Assembly: GCF_019097595.1 (NCBI RefSeq)
Contig: NC_080716.1
Span: 8,368,640-8,432,639 of the forward strand
DNA: 64,000 nt
DNA from: Hemibagrus wyckioides
Taxonomy: Eukaryota > Chordata > Actinopteri > Siluriformes > Bagridae
Direction of reading: 5' to 3'
The stretch's first letter is position 1, and every line of letters starts with the position of its first letter. The notes below the pieces were generated by a model. The model worked only from the letters and a program-made list of their open reading frames with translations, did no database searches and had not been told where the DNA came from. Made by a program: the position numbers and the translations under genes. Shown in pieces: positions 10,701 through 21,402 of the stretch.

Positions 10701-10794
10701 TCTACAGCAACCCCAGCAGCCTTAGCCTCCATAGTTCAGATTCTCGTCCAGCAGAACATCCAGCAGATGATGAACATTTTGGGAGAAGCTCTGA

Positions 10795-11210
10795 GCAATG
10801 TCTTTCCCTTTGCCCTCTTCATCTTTTTCTTCCTCTGTTTCATTTCATATTTCTTCTTTTCTCTCCACTTCTTTTTCCTACACATTGCTCAGGCTCTCCA
10901 TAACGTGAGTATGAATTAATTTTATTTCCTATTTTAGATTAATGTGATATTTTTAAAATCTCTTTTTTTCCTACAGGTTGTACAGTGAATCCCAGGACTG
11001 AAGAAGGGCTTAACCCTATCTTAAGATCCCTTATCCCTTAATAATCATCCCTTATTAATCTATCCCTCTATTCCTGTCCCACTCCCTCATTCCCATAAAT
11101 ACCTATAGTTCATAAATAGATAAGTAGAATTGATTGTAAAGTAAACTTATATCTGTATAGTGCTTATATGCTTTATTTTAATAAATTTTTATATTTGTTC
11201 CTATTTCAGT
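10795..11210 (+). other. 3' UTR of the copy A gene
   Basis: Downstream of the stop a gtgagtatg donor (about 10909) and a ttttcctacag acceptor (about 10976) define a possible 3' UTR intron. A polyadenylation signal AATAAA is at 11180-11185. The earlier AATAAA used in copy D (59239) is changed to aagtaaa here. Confidence 0.6.
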
Positions 11211-12963
11211 CTCATTCTGAGTATTTTTAGTCATCAGTATATCTGTATATTTTCCTTTAAAAAGCAACACAAAATGAATGTTTCACTTATATACAGATCC
11301 TTTTTAAAGAATTTCTTTTAAATGGTTCACTAAAATGTAAAAAATAGCATTTTATATTATATAATGTATTTATGTATTATACAATATATTATTTAATCTA
11401 AAAACACAAGCATGAACACAATGGCAGAAAAGAATGGAGCTCCACATTGAAGTGATAAAACAAGATGAAGGTCTTACAATACACTATACAGTTACTGGGG
11501 TGTAGGTATAAATAAAAACATGAGGTAATTATTATTAATTGGTAATCATAGTAATGTAAATAATAGGATAAGGCCTTCAACCTTCCCTCTGCTCTGTTCC
11601 CCACCTTTTCTACATGAGGTATCATGCTGACCAGAGAAAGGGTCAGTGTACTGCTCATGATTTTTGAGTTAGTGGTAAACACAAGTCAGTGTCATAGGAA
11701 GTCTCTTTCTGTTCCCATCCTCTCCTGTCTTCACTACAGCCATGTAAGTTAAATGCCCCCAACCCCAGATTTTGTTGATCCCGAGCTGCACCCTCGTTGC
11801 CGGACACCCGACTTCCTGGCCTGCCCCTTTAGATATACCTCTACTGTGTAATAATTTAAAATCTGTGTAATAATCTGTAATATTGACATGTAATGCTAAG
11901 GAGGAATCTTCATCTATCTTCATCAATAAATAAATCCAGGGAGCAACAATCACTTGTGTATTATGTGGGAGAAACTCTTACTCAAGATCATAAAGAGGCA
12001 ATGTTTGTGACGTAATCCTGGAAAAAGTGTTATATGAGATGGATATTATATCATTATTATTAACCTATCCTTTTTAATAAATGTAATATTTTGTAAAATT
12101 TTATTCATGTTTAAAACATTATTCCATGTTATTTAATTCATTCATGTTCTTATTTTCTTTTGGGTAATGAACCAGTATTTTCTTTTTACCACCTGAATAG
12201 CTTGTTCTCTTTCCATAGACAATTATGTACTCTTTATCTTGTCTTAGGCCTACAGACTGCATAATGCAGATGTATCCCTGTATAACTGTCTGTTAGACAC
12301 ATTTCAACAGTATCCATCTGACCAATAACCACAAAGAAATAAAGTGACATTCTTTACTTCTGCTTCATTCTTGATTTACTATTGTTGCAGTTCCAAGCTG
12401 CTTGATAAAACAACAGAAAAGAGATGTTGAAATGAACAATTCAGAATACCTAGAGGACCTTGTATTATATAAAGCTGCTATAAAAAGTGCATGTGCAGAA
12501 ATAATCACTCCTCATGGAAAGTTTATTGAATAGAGTATTAAGAAGAAGAAGTATTATAATGTGTGTGTGTGTTGTTTCACAAAGACAGTAAGACAGTACT
12601 TAGACAGTAAAGTCTGATCCTGAGGTTGATGAGATGAATGTGTAGGACACTCGGATGGATTATCATAAAGGAGATTCACTGTGAATACCCACAATTTTCA
12701 CATTTTTAGTTAAGCTATTCTTATTAAAATGATCGTTTTATTTATTAATCTTTAGGAATTCACTGCTTAGAGAAGTGATCTATGAGCAGTAGATATAAAG
12801 AGCTGTGCAGTAACTCCAGAGGAAATGAAAGCCATTATTGAGCTGAGTGAAATGTAACAGTTTTATTTTTTATTTTATTAGCAGTAACAACAAAAAGTCT
12901 ATTTTTAAGAATTTATCTTCAGATGTTTAATATAAGCTGTTTCCTGGTTGACAGGTAATTTCT
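11211..12963. other. Intergenic, AT-rich, no gene seen
   Basis: No supported reading frame. Conserved with copies B, C and D. About 440 bases of it (about 11750-12190) are missing from copy D at about 59859, and a short GT run sits near 12560. Confidence 0.6.
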
Positions 12964-13620
12964 TTATTTTCTGCTCTCTGGTTGAGCATCGCCTGGCTTG
13001 CTTTCTACAGCTTCAGCCTCAGCTTCTTCCTGAACCATGTTTTCAGCCTCATCCACTTCTAAAAAAAAAAAAAATCTTGATTAGCTTTTTCAATATGATG
13101 TAATGTTTAGCTTGTATTCATTGACACAGATAAAATGTTGCACTTCAATTCCTCATTAATTTAATATCAGCAGATCACCAGGTACATTACCGATATCATG
13201 ACATGATATTAATACCTGCTTTGATGACCCGGACTTTCTTCTTTCTTCTGCCATCGTGTCCCTTTTTGCAGGTCCATTTCTTCTTCTGCTTTTCCACAGC
13301 TGAATTGCTTTCCACAGCAGATGCATGCTGTTCCTCCTGGTTCTACAGCTTCGGACTCAGCTTCAGCACTGAACCAAGTTTTTCCAGCCTCATCTACTTC
13401 GAAAAGAATTTGCATTTTACATGTGGTGTAATGTTTAGATTGTATTCATTGACACAGATATAATGTTTCATATCAATTCCTCATTAATTTAATATCAACC
13501 AGATCTCCAGGTACATTGCTGACATTGCCATGACATGAGTATTGTAATATTCACATACCTGCTTTGTTGACCAGGACTTTCTTCTTTCCTCACTCTATGG
13601 TGTCCCTCTCGTGGGCCAGA
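12964..13620 (-). pseudogene. Glu/Ala-rich acidic gene, copy A
   Basis: Convergent with the 19-exon gene. Last exon (12964-13058, 95 bases) encodes VDEAENMVQEEAEAEAVES then KPGDAQPESRK and a TAA. The middle exon (13216-13399) repeats the opening VDEAE motif and ends in a Lys-rich segment; a further exon-like piece lies at about 13559-13613. In copy A the middle-exon acceptor reads ttttcg instead of ttttcag, losing the AG. Function unknown; see the open copy at 32685-33305. Confidence 0.55.
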
Positions 13621-14394
13621 AACAAAATCATGATTCACAATTAAATCTGATATAAAGTTTTGACTAAATTAATTGACTTTGGAACAGATAAACTTCATTA
13701 TTATTGATATTTATTACATAATTAGGAAATAATATACAATGCTCTTAAACACTACCACTATTGACATTTTGATTATTAATAATACTTTTTTATTAATAAA
13801 GGATGAATTGTATTTTTTAAACTTTTTTAATTTTGTTTAGTTACTTATTTCTTTGAGTAGTTTGATGTTCAGAGGATGCGTGTGCAGTTTAGATTTTACA
13901 GTTAAAGAGCTTCCATCAATCAGTGTGAGTGATTGCTTTTTACAAACTTCTTCTGGAAAGTTACATGATACACAATTTATTTATTTTATTTTATTTTTCA
14001 GCTTCTGTCTGCAGCACCTTCAAAAACATTTATCTTATGAACATTGTCCATGTCGGTTTTGTGGTATCCTGAACTAAATATTATTATCGCAATGGAAAAA
14101 TGCTTCCTGGATTGAAGCCACTAGGATTGTCACTGTGTGATTACTGCTGTTAATATGCATCCTCACCTAAGTTACTGAGAGAGTTGAGTTTTGGGCTGAA
14201 AATAGAAGAAAATCCCTAAATCAGTTGTATGTCTCACTGGGTTCATTTTGTTGACATTTACTTAGCTCATTTTTCTGGCTGCTCGTCATTTCAGCGGTTT
14301 TCATAAAGACATTAATATAATTAACATTAAACTAGCATCCAGAGTCACTGCTTGTCGCCCATTTGTACAGAGAGAAACATGGCGATCGCATGGT
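13621..14394. other. Spacer between divergent acidic gene and NOL7 exons
   Basis: About 770 bases with no supported coding exon on either strand. It separates the leftward acidic gene from the rightward NOL7-like exons and so may hold their shared upstream region; no clear core promoter motif was seen. The same spacer occurs at 63060-63784, 45125-45830 and 32110-32680. Confidence 0.5.
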
Positions 14395-14630
14395 GTCTGT
14401 ATTACAAGCTTCTTACAGATTTCTTTTTAATGCTATAAGTCCAGCCCCTGTTCTGTTGTTTACTTGTCATCTCATAATAGGTAAACATTTCTGTGTCAGA
14501 GTTTCATACAGTTGAGGATGGGAACTTTAGATTTACATGAGAAGCATTGTGTATAACATGCCCCATACAAGGAAGTATTTATATTTATACATTTTTTATA
14601 CCTGTGTAGTAATTATACTTTGTTTATCAG

Positions 14631-14880
14631 GAGAGAAAGAGTTGCTGAAGGAGAAAGAGGCGAAAAAGACTTAGATTACTTTTCCCAGACAAAAAGTACA
14701 AACCTTTGCACATAAGTAAACTTTCATATTTAAGCAATGCAAATGTTTTTTAAAGTCTTTTGTAATTGCCTAATGTTTCTAAGCTCCTAATTATTACTCA
14801 TGTATTGCTTTAATGCTTCGAAAGAAAAGCAGACTTTTACCAGAAGCTCTTTTAGAAAAGCTAGGAACAATAAGTCTGTT
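14631..14880 (+). pseudogene. nol7: NOL7-like truncated exons (copy B)
   Basis: Same two exons as at 231-470: tttatcag acceptor, the KELLKEK-type exon (about 14631-14693) and the RLLPEALLEKLG exon (about 14820-14865). Both carry extra inserted bases. It runs into the same purine-rich junction. Confidence 0.55.
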
Positions 14881-15434
14881 TAGAATTTGGTGGGAAGAGA
14901 AGGAAAAATGGGGAAGAAGGGAAGAGAGAAAAAGAGAAAAGAAAGAGAGAAGAAAATGTGCGTTTTTCTACAAAGCCAAATCAGAAAAGAAATTCAAAGT
15001 CCCCCTCCCATCCACACTGATCCATTTCGAATCCCACCTCAGACAAGGATTAAATATTGCCATTTTTGTTTAGAAATGTGCAACTGTTATTCTACCCAAG
15101 TGAAACAGTCCTGTACTGTCAAAATGAGTCAAAGAGTTCTAGAGTCCCGGTGCTGGTTAGATTTGACTTCTATTATTTAATTATCTGCAAAATATGACCT
15201 ACTGTTAAGAAATATTTGTCATGACACACACCATAACAATATATATACATAAGTGATGAAATTATTATAAAAATACTAACAAAAGTATGAAATCTATAAA
15301 CGAAAAACTACCAATATTTATATTATTAAGTATAGATTTAATAATATAAATAAAAAAAAGAGATTAAGGATATTTCGGCTTTGGAGTGAAATTTCCAGGA
15401 TGCTACCCTAAAATGCACTACCTAACCTTTACAG

Positions 15435-16515
15435 GTGAACTTAATTTGACCTTCTCTACACTTTTGAATGCACACATGTCCCAACTGTTCAGTGTTTCAG
15501 TACTTTTTGCACTTAACTTGCTGTTTTTCTAACAAGATGCTTAATGGCAAAATTCACAACTGGTGTTTGATCCATAAGATAAGCGAGCCAATACATTTTC
15601 TGGTTCAATTAGAATTGGTATTTAAACAGTCCTCTTCATCATACTGTTCACATTTTGACATCATGAGACACGCAAGACCATACCTAACAATTGATCAAGC
15701 AGTACCTCCACCATTGCGAGGCTTCAAGAACTGGGGATGTTCCTCAGAGGGAAGTGGCCACTGAAGCTTACAGTGTCACAGAGTGTCATCCAGCAGAGAT
15801 TGCGAAAGAGATACAGAGAGACTGGAGAGAAGTCACAGAAAGGCATAGAAGTGGGCGTCCTTTGGCCACATCCCGCTTCATTGTAGAACAGTGCCTTCCC
15901 CTCTGCGGTACTGGATGATGAAATGCCACTCCAACTCCAAGGCTTACATTTAAAGAAGGAGATAGAGAGGCACCCAGAGTGTCATGTCAGACCATTTGGA
16001 AACCATTTTACATCAATGTGTTCTGTGTGCTAGACGACCTGCAAAAGGGTACCTGACAACCACACCACCAGGCTGACAGGCGTCGGGCCAGGGAGCTTTC
16101 TACACTGGATGAGGGACCAGTGGACCTCAGTGCTGTTCTCTGATGAAGAAGTCAATTCACGTTGAGGCCCAGAAATGAGTGGCTGCCAACTTGATGTTGG
16201 AGACGTCAAGGAGGGCGCTATGCATCAGCCACACTGTTGTGGGTGAGGTGTTTACAGTCTGGGCAAGTGTGTCTACTCAATACAGAACTGCCCTACATCT
16301 TGTAAAAGATAGGTACAGTGACAAGCCAATACTACCCTGAATAACATCATTAATCCAGTTATTTGTTGCCCCTGCATGAACAGCACAGGCTAATTTCTTC
16401 ATCATGGGCGACAATCCTCCACGGCTCAACGAGGTCGCATCATTAGGAACAGCTGCTGGAGGCTGGGGTACACCTCAAATGGAGTAGCCTGCACTTTCTC
16501 AGACCTTCCAGAAAT
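15435..16515 (+). mobile_element. Tc1-like transposon (copy B), same LINE junction
   Basis: Counterpart of 970-1990, with many small insertions breaking every frame. It ends at the same position (ctttctcagaccttccagaaatctaac), confirming that the LINE insertion preceded cassette duplication. Confidence 0.8.
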
Positions 16516-17817
16516 CTAACAGCAGCAGACATTCCCTATTTACATCAACTGGGTCTGAAGTTGAAGCGTGTCTCCAGCTTTAAGTTCCTGGGTATCCACA
16601 TCTCTGAGAGATCTGTCACAACTGGCATCCTGAACACCTCAACTCTGGTTTGGAAAGGCCTGCAACAGCGTCTTTACTTCCCTAAGGAGACTGAAGAAAA
16701 GTTCACCTATCCCCCAAGATCCACAATACAGCTTTTACCGCTGCATCATTGAGAGCATCTTGACGCAGGCTCCATCCACAGTGTGGCATGGCAGCTCCAC
16801 CAGTGTGTGAAAGAGAAATCATTGCAAAGGAGTTGGCTGAAACACCTTGCTTGCACTGCATCCATCGGCACCCAACTACCTGCCATTGGGTCTCTTCACC
16901 ACAGTGAGATGTCTGCAGAGCACCACAAAATAATCAAGACTCCTCCCACCCGGGTCCTGAACAAACTGTTCAACCTTCCATCCAGGAGGGGATGCAGGTC
17001 CATCCTCACCAGAACCCAGTAGGTTTAGGGGCCAGTTTTTTCCTTCAACCATAAAACTACAGGACTCTACGACTGACCGCTAGAGACACTCATGTCTTTC
17101 TACACTTACCACTTTACAGTTCTGCTCCCTCTACTTACATTCTGTTAACCTCATAATATTTTCTCTGTTAAACATGGTGGGGTCTGTTGCTTTTAACATT
17201 GGCTGTTACTAATATAAGTTTTTCTCAGTGGCCTGTAATATAATTAATGCTTACATATTGTCCATTTCATAAGATTACACCTAAGTGATTATCTATTTGT
17301 CACCTCTATTTATATGAATTTACATATACTATATTTATACACTACTATATAATACTAATATATTATCTATTACTGTTGTACAAACAATTGTACATAATGT
17401 ACACATTTTAGCTAATTATAATTACACCTGTCCCACTTTATCTACTGTAAATACTGCACTTGAACATACTTCTCTATACACACTCTGACATGCTTATGTT
17501 ATCTGATGTGTACATATTTACATATTTATCCTGCACTTGTTCATTGTGAATTTCTATAATGTTGTGGCCCCTTCTAGTGAGATGCTAAACAGCATTTCCT
17601 ATTATGCTATGTACCTGCACTCTGCAATGACAATGAAGTTGGAATCTATCTATCTATCTACATCTATCCCTATCTATCTATCTATCTATCTATTCTCCTA
17701 TCTATCTATCTATCTATCTATCTATCCTATCTATCTATCTATCTATCTATCTATCTGCCTCTATCTATCTATCTGTCTGTCTATCTATCCCTTATCTATC
17801 TATCTATCTATCTATCT
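16500..17817 (+). mobile_element. 5'-truncated LINE (copy B) with expanded ATCT tail
   Basis: Counterpart of 1984-3101, frames broken by insertions. The tail (17644-17817) is about 175 bases of imperfect ATCT with CTGT and CCT interruptions, far longer than in A or C. Confidence 0.8.
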
Positions 17818-18393
17818 AATGCACAGGGTTTCTACCCTGTCCACCAGAGTGCCTCAAAAGCGATAAGGGCCAAAACAGACCCAGATGTGAGCGTTTGTGA
17901 CTGCATCGCTGCATATCAGTAAACTTTTCCGTAGGACAGAAATACCTGTTCTCGTCTGAGACCTGATCGGTTAGCAGTACACCCCACATGGCTCGCCCAG
18001 CTCATCACAAGCACTGCGCCAAATACATTCACCGCCCTCGCTCATACCTAATAGCGATTTGTTTCAGCCTATCCACACTACTGGTGCGTGTCTTTTGCAG
18101 GTGAGAGGAAACCGGAGGAGCACCCCAGTGTACACGCTTGGGGACTCCCAGGACAGGAGCTGCAAACTAGGTGACCCTGCAGCTAGGAGAGGTGGGACCT
18201 CTTTAGAGTCTTTTGAGACAGTCTTATTGCAGACATTCTGTTTGATCTTAAAGCGAATTGTTTAAACTGCTGTTTCCTCCAGGTGTAACTCATCCCGGGA
18301 ATTGCCGTAATTGCGTGGGGTACTAGAGTGTGGCTCAATCCTGGGTGCTGCACGCTTTGGCAACTACACGAGGCCCACACACCTGTTTGTGTC

Positions 18394-18469
18394 TCCCTGG
18401 TGGTCCCCTAGTGGCTAGAGATTGACGCTCTCACCGCGCGTGACCCGGGTTTGAAATTCGGCCAGGGAA
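18394..18469 (+). pseudogene. tRNA-Glu, degraded (copy B)
   Basis: Aligns to the tRNA-Glu at 3630-3701 but has insertions in the D-loop (ggtcccctagtgg) and anticodon stem and a damaged T-loop (ggtttgaaattcgg). It would not fold correctly. Given the error pattern around it, the real gene may be intact. Confidence 0.75.
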
Positions 18470-18557
18470 GGCGAACTATTTTTAGAGTGTCGGCTAGGAA
18501 GCTAGCAGCTGCAAGAGTGGAGTTCACTAGAAACTTCCCGGCGGCTAGTAAAAGCTG

Positions 18558-18652
18558 TCCTTCGAGCAGTTTGAACCAGCGACCTAAGGATGTCCATTTA
18601 TAAGCACCTTTACAGTCCTCCGCTCTACCAGCTGTGGGCAGCTACTCGAAGG
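18558..18652 (-). pseudogene. tRNA-Tyr, degraded (copy B)
   Basis: Counterpart of 3785-3873 with lost bases in the T-stem (gagcagtttgaacc) and a GCCCAC insertion in the D-stem. Same caveat as its neighbour. Confidence 0.75.
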
Positions 18653-19509
18653 GCGGGTGCAGGGCCATCTTTGGGCAGCGACCTGGCAAACAGGACCCTA
18701 CTGGCGATTTTGTCTGGTTCCAGAGCCATGTAGTGCAGCGGTTTCAGGGGGCACTAGAGCCCAGATTTACTAGGGCCTATAAATGTGCTTATCGATTTGT
18801 TGGACCCTTCTCTCCAGCTCTACCAGCTGTGCGAAGCTGGGGAACCATCAGTCTGTTTCAGGTGGGAAGAAAAGGAAAAAATGGCGGGAAAAGGAGGGAA
18901 GAGGAAGAGAAAAAGAGAAGAAAAGAGAAAAGAGAGAAAGAAGAGAAAGAAAGGAAGAAAGCAAAGGAGAGACAGAGTTACCCCTTACGTGTGATTCATA
19001 TGCACCTGTTTTTGTAATTTTTAAAAATATGTGCTCAAAAATACAATCCCCCTCTCCATCCACATCGACCCAAGACCGACGGAATCCACACTTCAGACTA
19101 AGGATTAGAATTAATTTATATAACATTTAATTCAGCGGTTTAGAAAATAGCAACTGTTAGTCTACAGAGAACTTCTTCCTGCTGTCAAGAATGAGTCAAG
19201 TTCTAACTCCTGTGTAGTTAGTTGACTTTGATCTATTTAATTATCTGTAAAATATGGCTCAGTACGTACTGTTAAGAAATATTGTCTTTTTATTTTACCA
19301 TAGATAAGAATACAAGCACAAGACACACACCATAACAATATACATAAGTGTCAGTAATACTGTATTATAAAATACATTTTTTTACACAAGCTTGTACTCA
19401 AGTATGAGGAAATCTATGAACAAAAAACTACCAATATTTATATTATTAAATATATATGTTGAAGCCACACACCTAAATAAACTTATAATGATAGAAACAA
19501 AGAATACAT

Positions 19510-19760
19510 TCAAGTCCAGGTCAAGAATCTTTTTGTATTGTCCTTTTGAACACATATAGCTGATGCAGTACACAGTAGAAATGAGACCACGTTCCTCCAG
19601 GACCCTGGTGCTACATAAACTTAAACATAACATAATTACAAAACACAGAGGCTAAGGGACTGGAAAGTAAGCTGTCCTAGCTTCATAAAGCTACATTGTG
19701 TGCAACTTAGTCACTAACAAGTGCAAGACAAAAGACAAGTGCAAAGAAGATAATACAGTA
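19510..19760 (-). mobile_element. LINE 3' end fragment (copy B)
   Basis: Counterpart of 4660-4880: ggaccctggtgctacataaa, gtacacagtagaaatgagac and a ttgtattgtcc-type polyadenylation end, all read on the minus strand. Confidence 0.55.
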
Positions 19761-19997
19761 CGTATATAGCAGCAGGTTGAAGATAATGAGCAAATACAAT
19801 TTCAAATAATACATTATTTAATACATGTACCCTAATAATAAATACAAGTGACAAATTATACAAATAGTAATATATTGAAACTATAAACAAAACAAGAAAA
19901 AATACTATTTAAGAAACATCCAAATGTTGAAATATACAAAATACATGTAACTTTAACTAAGAATACAAGCACTATATACATACATAATCTATAAGCT

Positions 19998-20415
19998 TTT
20001 CTTTATTTTTTTTGAGCAGCTTTGCTGTTTCGTCTCTGTCACTGGACAATAATAATTCTGGCAACTTGTCCTAAAAGCTATGTCCAGTTGCTGATGTCCT
20101 AGAACGACCACACTTTCCGCAAGAAGTGTCAGCCTTCCATAGCTTAATGTAATACACGTGGTTGACATGGCACAGATGGATTTGAAATGCTGTGTGGAGG
20201 AACACGGCTTGGTTGATGGACCATCACACGTAGGGTGCAGAGTACTGCTGGGCTGGGAGTGCTGGTTGGCTGAGGCTCCAGGGTCCATGTCCCAGGAGTC
20301 CCAGATGTGTGGGTTGGTGTAGGGACCCATGCTTGATAAAAAGTGCTGCTGGAGAAACTCGATGGAAACAGCTTTTTCCAGCTTTAGCTTGAGCCAAGGT
20401 ATGAACTAAACACAT
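19998..20415 (-). pseudogene. CxxC reading-frame remnant (copy B)
   Basis: Counterpart of 5107-5469. Insertions disrupt both the Pro/Ser-rich and CxxC parts. Family unknown. Confidence 0.35.
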
Positions 20416-21055
20416 GATGAAAAAAATATACCATTCTAACGAGTCTACATATACTTGGCCAAGTAAGAAAATTTAAGCGAGTGGGTAAAGAGTTTTAGGT
20501 AGGAGATAATATTCAGATGTAATATATACTGAGATAGAATAACACCAGTACACTATGATGAATAATACCAGGCTACACTATGATGAATATTTGATACCAG
20601 TACTATGATGAATAATACCAGTACACTATGATGCTTATAATTTTTTGTTTATTTATAACACTTATCAATACATGATACACACTCGAGGCATGGATTTGCA
20701 AACAAAAAAACAGCTCTTACCTGGCGATAATGTTTCAAATCACTCCCTAAAAATTAAGGTTACTCACAGCACATGATTATAATACTCCAAAAGTTATTTC
20801 AAAAATGATCTCTATTATCTCTATAAAGCTATTGCAAAAATTATCAAATAATAAACACAAACTAAAGTTAAAATACTGAAGTCCTAAGCAGAACCAGCGT
20901 TAATGCGCTCTGCTTAAATGTCAGTTTAAAAAGGCGTCTGAATTAAAAAAACAAACCCTCTTCACTCACTCTAGCTAGCCTATAATCACACTAATAATAA
21001 TAATGATAAATAGTGGCGATAACAAGATACATAACTTAATATTAATAATAATAAC

Positions 21056-21091
<36 letters not shown>

Positions 21092-21129
21092 CATCATCAT
21101 CATCTCCACAAGTGACCCCAATCGCATCG

Positions 21130-21175
21130 TAGGGTCGCATCTCTTCATCTTTGGCGTCATCTGCGTCATACGCTC
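21130..21175 (+). promoter_or_regulatory. CRE promoter, mutated (copy B)
   Basis: The CRE position reads TGGCGTCA (21152-21159) and the upstream E-box is destroyed (gcatcgtaggg), while TGCGTCA is kept. If not sequencing error, this copy would have lost its main upstream elements. Confidence 0.45.
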
Positions 21176-21402
21176 AACTCAATAAAGTGGTTTATTTGTA
21201 TTTAAACTGTCTCCATGAGTGATGACCCAGTGCTCATGGCAGGTAGTTTTCAGAAGTCGAAGAACCTGCATTATGAGTTTCCTGCGTGGCAACAGATAAA
21301 CATCGTCTCCCATCACCCACAACTCTACAGATCTACAAGCTCTACAGGAGTCAACTCTACAATGCAGCGACTTTCAGCGAAGGGACTTTACTAGACACCA
21401 CC

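Larger units (their letters stand above)
6406..10794 (+). pseudogene. Mitoguardin-like 19-exon gene, copy A (frameshifted as assembled)
   Basis: Exons: 6406-6565, 7608-7657, 7781-7846, 7982-8062, 8151-8249, 8362-8409, 8483-8548, 8640-8720, 8809-8908, 9015-9062, 9147-9224, 9332-9430, 9543-9583, 9668-9737, 9825-9911, 10020-10118, 10242-10322, 10450-10548, 10652-10794. All introns are short and GT/AG. Product and domains are as for the intact copy at 54535-58898. Breaks: exon 9 is 100 instead of 99 bases (ACCACCCACG for ACCACCACG, about 8880); exon 19 has two extra bases (AACCCCAG near 10712 and TTTGGGAG near 10781); the exon 18 donor reads gtaaagtg instead of gtaagtg. All are 1-base changes, mostly in homopolymers, so assembly error is a real alternative. 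A 13-base duplication upstream puts an earlier ATG (6229) in frame, which would add 59 residues. Confidence 0.85.
1..14394 (+). repeat. Amplified cassette, copy A
   Basis: First copy of a segmental duplication unit of about 14.4 kb. The opening bases (gtctgagaaattacaagctt) recur at about 14395 and about 63785 in the same orientation and as reverse complement near 32105 and 45120. Order inside: NOL7-like exons, Tc1, LINE, tRNA-Glu, tRNA-Tyr, LINE 3' end, CxxC reading frame, promoter, 19-exon gene (+), acidic gene (-). Where A, C and D overlap they differ mainly by scattered substitutions and 1-base indels, which suggests recent amplification. Exact borders are inferred from where copies stop matching. 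Confidence 0.9.

Noticed and set aside
10635..10919. Phe-rich hydrophobic reading frame at the 3' end of copy A
   Set aside because: It is exon 19 read in a shifted frame followed by a pyrimidine-rich 3' UTR, not a membrane protein.
11398..11953. Minus-strand frames downstream of copy A and D genes
   Set aside because: No splice sites, no family similarity and not preserved in copy B; probably chance in intergenic DNA.
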